Source: Microcoleus sp036705565 (GTDB lineage Bacteria > Cyanobacteriota > Cyanobacteriia > Cyanobacteriales > Microcoleaceae). Taken from it: DNA of 64,000 nucleotides. The position numbers and the translations under genes are program-made. The stretch lies in assembly GCA_036705565.1 (NCBI GenBank), contig JAUBUY010000005.1; one strand, written 5' to 3'. Each line of letters opens with the position of its first letter. Within the stretch, counting starts at the first letter, position 1. Below, piece after piece: positions 60,206 through 64,000 of the stretch. Under the pieces are notes generated by a model. That model saw only the letters and a program-made list of their open reading frames with translations. It was not told the origin of the DNA and ran no database searches.

Positions 60206-61061
60206 CACTGAATTATTGATGTTGGGTGCGGCGGGAATTTTTGCCGGAATTCTAGCTGGATTTTTGGGTATCGGCGGCGGTACGGTGCTCGTGCCTTTGC
60301 TGGTGGCTCTCAATTACGCTCCGGTGCAAGCGGTTGCTACTAGCGGTTTGTCGATCGTGATTACAGCTATTTCTGGCAGCATCCAGAATTGGCGCATGGG
60401 CTACCTCAACTTGAGTCAAGTCGCAGGCATCGGATTTCCCGCCGTCATCACCGCACAAATCGGTGCTTATTTGGCGGGGATATTTCCGCCTTACTTGCTG
60501 TTACTTACTTTTGGGTTGTTGCTGTGGTTGAATATTTATTTGATTGAAGTTCGCAAGCACCTGACAGCTAAGAAGAAAGCGGAACTAGAACAAGGGGAAC
60601 TGGGAGGACAAGCGGGACAAGGAGAAAATGCTCAATTACCAATTACTAATCACGAATTACCCAATAATTCCAATATTTTATTCCATCCAACTTTTGCTAA
60701 AATTGCTACCGGCAGTGCGGCGGGTTTATTAGCGGGTTTGTTCGGCGTAGGCGGCGGCGTAATTATGGTTCCCCTGCAAATTTTGCTGTTAGGAGAAAGC
60801 ATTAAAACCGCAATTCAAACCAGCTTGGGCGTCATCGTCATCACGGCAATTTCGGCGACGGCGGGACACGCGGCGCGCGGGAATGTTTTGTGGGTTGTGG
60901 GGTTAATTCTTGGCGGCGGCGGTTTGTTGGGCGCGCAGGTGAGTACGCGGTTTTTGCCGAGATTGCCCGATCGTATTGTTAGTTTAGCTTTTCGATCGCT
61001 CTTGGCAGTGTTATCGATTTATGTTTTCTGGCAAGCTTGGCAAAAATTTAGTAACGGGTAA
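60198..61061 (+). CDS. TauE/SafE-family sulfite exporter/permease
   Basis: 287 residues. Two internally related halves, each opening with a glycine-rich motif (FLGIGGGTVLVPLL near 22 and LFGVGGGVIMVPLQ near 190), are the hallmark of the family. About eight hydrophobic helices surround a cytoplasmic linker rich in Gly and Gln (EQGELGGQAGQGENAQ). Family members export sulfite or organosulfonates; the substrate here is unknown. The initiator ATG lies inside the STRR array. Confidence 0.85.
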   Translation: MTITELLMLGAAGIFAGILAGFLGIGGGTVLVPLLVALNYAPVQAVATSGLSIVITAISGSIQNWRMGYLNLSQVAGIGFPAVITAQIGAYLAGIFPPYLLLLTFGLLLWLNIYLIEVRKHLTAKKKAELEQGELGGQAGQGENAQLPITNHELPNNSNILFHPTFAKIATGSAAGLLAGLFGVGGGVIMVPLQILLLGESIKTAIQTSLGVIVITAISATAGHAARGNVLWVVGLILGGGGLLGAQVSTRFLPRLPDRIVSLAFRSLLAVLSIYVFWQAWQKFSNG

Positions 61062-61154
61062 TGGGTAATTGGTAAGGTGCGCGGCCCGGCGCACCCTACA
61101 AAAGACTGCGGGAAGATGCCCGCGCTGCACCCTACGAAAAACGAATAAGTAAGA

Positions 61155-61955
61155 CTAATTTGCTGATAGTTTCTTCACGGCGCGAGTCAGACGCTGCAAA
61201 TAAGGCTTGACAATTTCTTGATTTTGTCTCTGCAATTCGGACACTTGCTGCTGCAACTGCTGAATCTCGGTTTGCAGCATCCCTGTGTCTATTGTGGGTC
61301 GATCGAGCAAGTCCTGCAATTGCTGGAGAGAACCTTGGATTGTATCAAAGTCTACTTCGTTCGATCGCTCCTGTAACTGAGCCGTAATAGTTTTAACTTC
61401 AGTTAACTGTTCGCCCATCAATAAAAATCGGACGTTGACATTTTCCCAATCATGCTCTCTCAGGGCACTATTTTCCAAAATGCGGAGTTTTTGCTGCAAA
61501 TCTGACAGTTGCGTGTTGAAATCCTGAGAGTCGGCCGGAAGCGCCTGGGCTTGGCGTTCGAGGGAGGCTACGGCAGCTTGTACCTCGGCTATGGCCCCGG
61601 ATTCCAAGCCGCTTAGTTTCTGCTGTAAGTCGGAGACGGCGGTGTAGAGTTCCGCAGGTTCTCCAGGTAGTATCTGAACTTGCTGCGATCGACGTTCTAC
61701 TGCGGCCTGTACGTCCGTAATCGCAGAATTTGCCTTTTGTTGCATTTGTTGCTCGAAACGCTGGCGATTGGCGAGATTTATCGATAGTGCTGCGGTTAAG
61801 GGGGCGGCAGCGTAGACAATTTGGCCCGACAATCCTGCAGCAATCGTGCCAATAGCGGAACCAGCAACAGAGGCGTATTCTACCAATTCTAGCCAGTCCG
61901 GCTGGTTCGGGCCACTTCTGGAAGCTGGGAATGATGCTTTTTCAATCTTCTGCAT
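61155..61955 (-). CDS. Conserved hypothetical protein, membrane segment plus long coiled coil
   Basis: 266 residues. A hydrophobic segment (about 28-60, VAGSAIGTIAAGLSGQIVYA) is followed by near-continuous heptads to the end, in repeated blocks such as DLQQKLSGLESGAIAEVQA and DLQQKLRILENSAL. The final part is IQQLQQQVSELQRQNQEIV. The architecture suggests a membrane-tethered scaffold. No enzymatic motif. Confidence 0.75.
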   Translation of the reverse strand: MQKIEKASFPASRSGPNQPDWLELVEYASVAGSAIGTIAAGLSGQIVYAAAPLTAALSINLANRQRFEQQMQQKANSAITDVQAAVERRSQQVQILPGEPAELYTAVSDLQQKLSGLESGAIAEVQAAVASLERQAQALPADSQDFNTQLSDLQQKLRILENSALREHDWENVNVRFLLMGEQLTEVKTITAQLQERSNEVDFDTIQGSLQQLQDLLDRPTIDTGMLQTEIQQLQQQVSELQRQNQEIVKPYLQRLTRAVKKLSAN

Positions 61956-62124
61956 AGCCTTTTAGTCGTAGTCGGATAGATGGCGATACCGACATGATAA
62001 AAGCGATCGGCAAATAAATCAGGCCTATTTGTCAAAATTTCCTGATTGTGGTATTTTATTTCACCGAAAGCATCCAGGATACCCGCCACGTGATTCATCT
62101 CGCGCAAGTCAATGCTTCAATTCT

Positions 62125-62157
62125 AAAATCTAAAATCTAAAATCTAAAATCTAAAAT
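62125..62157. repeat. STRR, AAATCTA heptamers
   Basis: About four and a half AAATCTA units in the gap upstream of the small hypothetical gene. Confidence 0.85.
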
Positions 62158-62273
62158 CGATTGACCTTCTGCCTTCAAAACGGTCAATCTCAGGTAAAAT
62201 TCAGGATTAAGTCGATCGCTCAAAACACTTAACCGATAACCGTTAACCGCCGTCTGTCAGGAGTATACAGAAA

Positions 62274-62600
62274 ATGGGTCTTAAGATTATTGAAAGCTAC
62301 GATAGCAGTTTTGTCCTCGAACCCGATGCTAAAACAGCACTGTTCGGTTTATTAACCGGTGAAAGCTTTCTCCAACAAATAGCGCTACAATTGCAATGCT
62401 CGCGCATTGAGTTTGCCGAGTTACTGTTTCAGCCAGTCCCTTACAGCAGCGAGACGCCGAAGGGAATGCCTGCGGAATTTGAAAAGTATCATCAATCGAG
62501 CGATTTTGCGATCGTCAACGTCCCGCCTAATTTCATGTTCCAAGCCAAAATATTTAAACCCAGCCGCCTCTGTGCAATCTATCGAGTTTTTAAGAATTAG
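62274..62600 (+). CDS. Small hypothetical protein
   Basis: 108 residues, not recognised. GGAG at 62259-62262 is 11 nt before the ATG. The sequence (GLKIIESYDSSFVLEPD to the end FKPSRLCAIYRVFKN) looks like a compact alpha/beta fold without signal or TM segment. AGCGAGACGCCGAAGGGAA (about 62449) lies inside the gene and looks like one of the genomic repeat words. It is 59 bp upstream of the GIY-YIG gene in the same direction. Confidence 0.55.
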   Translation: MGLKIIESYDSSFVLEPDAKTALFGLLTGESFLQQIALQLQCSRIEFAELLFQPVPYSSETPKGMPAEFEKYHQSSDFAIVNVPPNFMFQAKIFKPSRLCAIYRVFKN

Positions 62601-62626
62601 GTAAAGGCTGGTTCATCTGTGGTTTA

Positions 62627-62656
62627 ATCTAAAATCTAAAATCTAAAATCTAAAAT
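62627..62656. repeat. STRR, AAATCTA heptamers
   Basis: Four units, ending three bases before the GIY-YIG start codon. Confidence 0.85.
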
Positions 62657-62659
62657 CGG

Positions 62660-63199
62660 ATGACAGAAGACATTCAATCTCTCGCCAGCTTAGAATTCAT
62701 TCCATACATAGACTCCGAGGGGAAATTGCCCGATTTTGTCCAGGGAAAAATCGGCGTTTACGCAATTTTTGACAGCGATAAAGTCCTGCAATTTGTCGGC
62801 TATTCTCGCGACATTTACCTCAGCCTCAAACAGCATTTGGTACGCCAAACCCAATATTGCTACTGGCTGAAAGTCCAAACTATTGACAAGCCCAGCCGCA
62901 CGATTCTAGAAAGCATTAGAGAAAGTTGGATTGCCGAAAACGGTTCCCAACCCCAAGGTAACGGTGCCGATGCTGCCAAGTGGAACGAGCCCATCGACAC
63001 AAAAACTGTAATGACTGCCCAAGAAACGGCAAATTATGAAGGTATCTTCGCCGATGAAATTGCCAAAGATAAATTGTTGAAAAATGTCGCGCGGCGCGTG
63101 GAAAATGAAATTTTCGCGCTGCTGAAAACTCGCGGCGTAACAGAAGAAATCCGGTTTAATCCCAAGCTGAAAACTAGCGGATTGCTGGATTTAAAGTAA
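62660..63199 (+). CDS. GIY-YIG nuclease-family protein
   Basis: 179 residues. KIGVYAIFDSDKVLQFVGYSRD near 29-50 is the GIY...YIG core in the relaxed form GVY...FVG, followed by Arg in YSRD and a helical part with SIRESWIAE supplying the conserved Glu. The rest (KLLKNVARRVENEIF) is helical. Members of this cyanobacterial subgroup lack a known target. The start ATG follows directly on the STRR. Confidence 0.75.
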   Translation: MTEDIQSLASLEFIPYIDSEGKLPDFVQGKIGVYAIFDSDKVLQFVGYSRDIYLSLKQHLVRQTQYCYWLKVQTIDKPSRTILESIRESWIAENGSQPQGNGADAAKWNEPIDTKTVMTAQETANYEGIFADEIAKDKLLKNVARRVENEIFALLKTRGVTEEIRFNPKLKTSGLLDLK

Positions 63200-63209
63200 A
63201 TACCGCTCA

Positions 63210-63465
63210 CCCGGCAGTCCGCCAGGGAATGAATTCCCTGTCTAATAGCGAAAGTCCTCTAAAAGAGGACTAAGCTGTTACGAATCTAGATTGTATTTTT
63301 GGGCGGGCGGGACGCCCAACACCTACTCCCCACAAGACTTGGATTTTTTTTGACAGACAATTTAAAGGCCCAACAGCTTAATAAATTATTCAGTCCTCTT
63401 TTAGAGGACTTTCACTTTGAGGCAGGGGTTTCAACCCCTGACGGACTGACGGAATATCGGTTTTA
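63210..63465. repeat. Multi-hairpin repeat, copy E4, with a longer spacer
   Basis: GGCAGTCCGCC, hairpin GGGAATGAATTCCC, TAGCGAAAGTCCTC with hairpin GTCCTCTAAAAGAGGAC, a spacer of about 130 bp containing GGGCGGGCGGGACGCCC, hairpin GTCCTCTTTTAGAGGAC, GACTTTCACTTTGAGGC, hairpin GGGGTTTCAACCCC and GACGGAC. Short frames here are repeat-derived. Confidence 0.8.
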
Positions 63466-63540
63466 CCTTAAACAGATGCTCGTGTACAATCTATCTCATA
63501 TATTCTCTGGGTCGGTTAAATTTTAAAATGTTGAAATGTA

Positions 63541-64000
63541 TTAAAATTTAACAGATATCGGAATCTGCAAAATTAACTCGGTTCCTCGGCCCGGAGCAGA
63601 AATACAACTGATTTGACCTCGATGTTTTTCCACTACAATATCGTGACTGATTGCCAACCCTAATCCAGTACCGCGGCCTACAGGCTTCGTAGTAAAAAAT
63701 GGGTCAAATATCTGGTGGCGCACTTCCTCACTCATCCCACAACCGTTATCGGCAATGTGAATAATAACGGATTTATAGTTGTGAGTGGCTAATATTGAAT
63801 CTTGATTGTGCAGCGCAGCTTCTGACTCAAAACCTACTGAAGTGCTGATGGTAATTTTTCGGGGAGACGATTGATTTTCCAGGGCATCAATAGCATTACT
63901 TAGCAGGTTCATGAACACCTGATTTAACTCACTGGCATAACAGGTGACTCTTGGCAGTTGGCTGTAGTTTTTAATGACCTCTATCTCCCCAGCTTTGTGT
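63541..64000 (-). CDS. Sensor histidine kinase, C-terminal part (gene continues past window end)
   Basis: 153 codons lie inside the window, with no stop to position 64000. GEIEVIKNYSQLPRVTCYAS precedes the HATPase N box ELNQVFMNLLSNAIDALE; DNGCGM, then FFTTKPVGRGTGLGLAIS are the G1, F and G2 boxes. This pattern belongs to the NtrB/HPK4-like kinases with the DPFFTTK motif. The phosphoacceptor histidine and sensor domains lie outside the window. Confidence 0.9.
   Translation of the reverse strand, partial: HKAGEIEVIKNYSQLPRVTCYASELNQVFMNLLSNAIDALENQSSPRKITISTSVGFESEAALHNQDSILATHNYKSVIIHIADNGCGMSEEVRHQIFDPFFTTKPVGRGTGLGLAISHDIVVEKHRGQISCISAPGRGTELILQIPISVKF

Noticed and set aside
61889..62107. 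72-residue minus-strand frame upstream of the coiled-coil gene
   Set aside because: It overlaps the N-terminus of the better supported 266-residue protein in another frame and shows no family-like pattern.

Overview
The window comes from a filamentous cyanobacterium, most likely of the Microcoleus/Oscillatoria group. The reasons are the many HIP1-type GCGATCGC octamers, a pds-crtB carotenoid pair, a phosphoribulokinase-family gene, very large multi-PAS histidine kinases, heptanucleotide tandem repeats (STRRs) between genes, and several palindromic repeat families scattered through intergenic and coding DNA. No rRNA, tRNA or CRISPR array was recognised. The two outermost genes are cut by the window edges.

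Layout. 0-10 kb: a partial unknown gene, an exported or membrane-anchored FAD oxidoreductase, a RelE-type toxin-antitoxin pair, valS carrying two in-frame palindromic-repeat insertions, a small coiled-coil protein, and the carotenoid genes pds and crtB. 10-19.4 kb: an accessory island with a two-gene candidate restriction system (Eco57I-type methyltransferase plus PLD-nuclease/SNF2 helicase), framed by a multi-hairpin repeat and a tandem duplication, followed by a Uma2-type gene, a MITE-like element and a VapBC pair. 19.9-27.5 kb: dnaK, dnaJ and a bacterial dynamin-like GTPase in one direction, then a MazF-type toxin-antitoxin pair, a KGK-domain protein and an HNH nuclease. 27.7-33.2 kb: a large exported GH2-like protein and, divergently, an apparently intact IscB (RNA-guided nuclease of the Cas9 lineage) with a structured upstream region that fits an omega-RNA.

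33.3-38.6 kb: a 9-PAS hybrid histidine kinase whose receiver domain was destroyed by a deletion and frameshift. 39-43.5 kb: an ABC ATPase, a conserved small membrane protein, a phosphoribulokinase paralogue lacking one regulatory cysteine, and an Era-like DUF697 GTPase. 44-55.3 kb: a three-gene signalling operon led by a 2915-residue CBS-GAF-12xPAS-GAF-GAF-kinase-receiver protein, followed by two paralogous receiver-kinases. 55.3-56.5 kb: a graveyard of transposase remnants, including an IS630-like fragment interrupted by a 127-bp MITE whose removal restores the reading frame. 56.6-64 kb: a DUF937 protein, ilvD, a pentapeptide-repeat protein, a TauE/SafE permease, coiled-coil and GIY-YIG proteins, another copy of the multi-hairpin repeat, and a partial sensor kinase.

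The most interesting items are the IscB/omega-RNA locus, the multi-hairpin repeat with interchangeable stems, the PLD-helicase/methyltransferase pair, the palindromic repeats inserted in frame into essential genes, and the MITE-in-transposase nest. All functions are read from sequence motifs and recalled family knowledge; no search was run.
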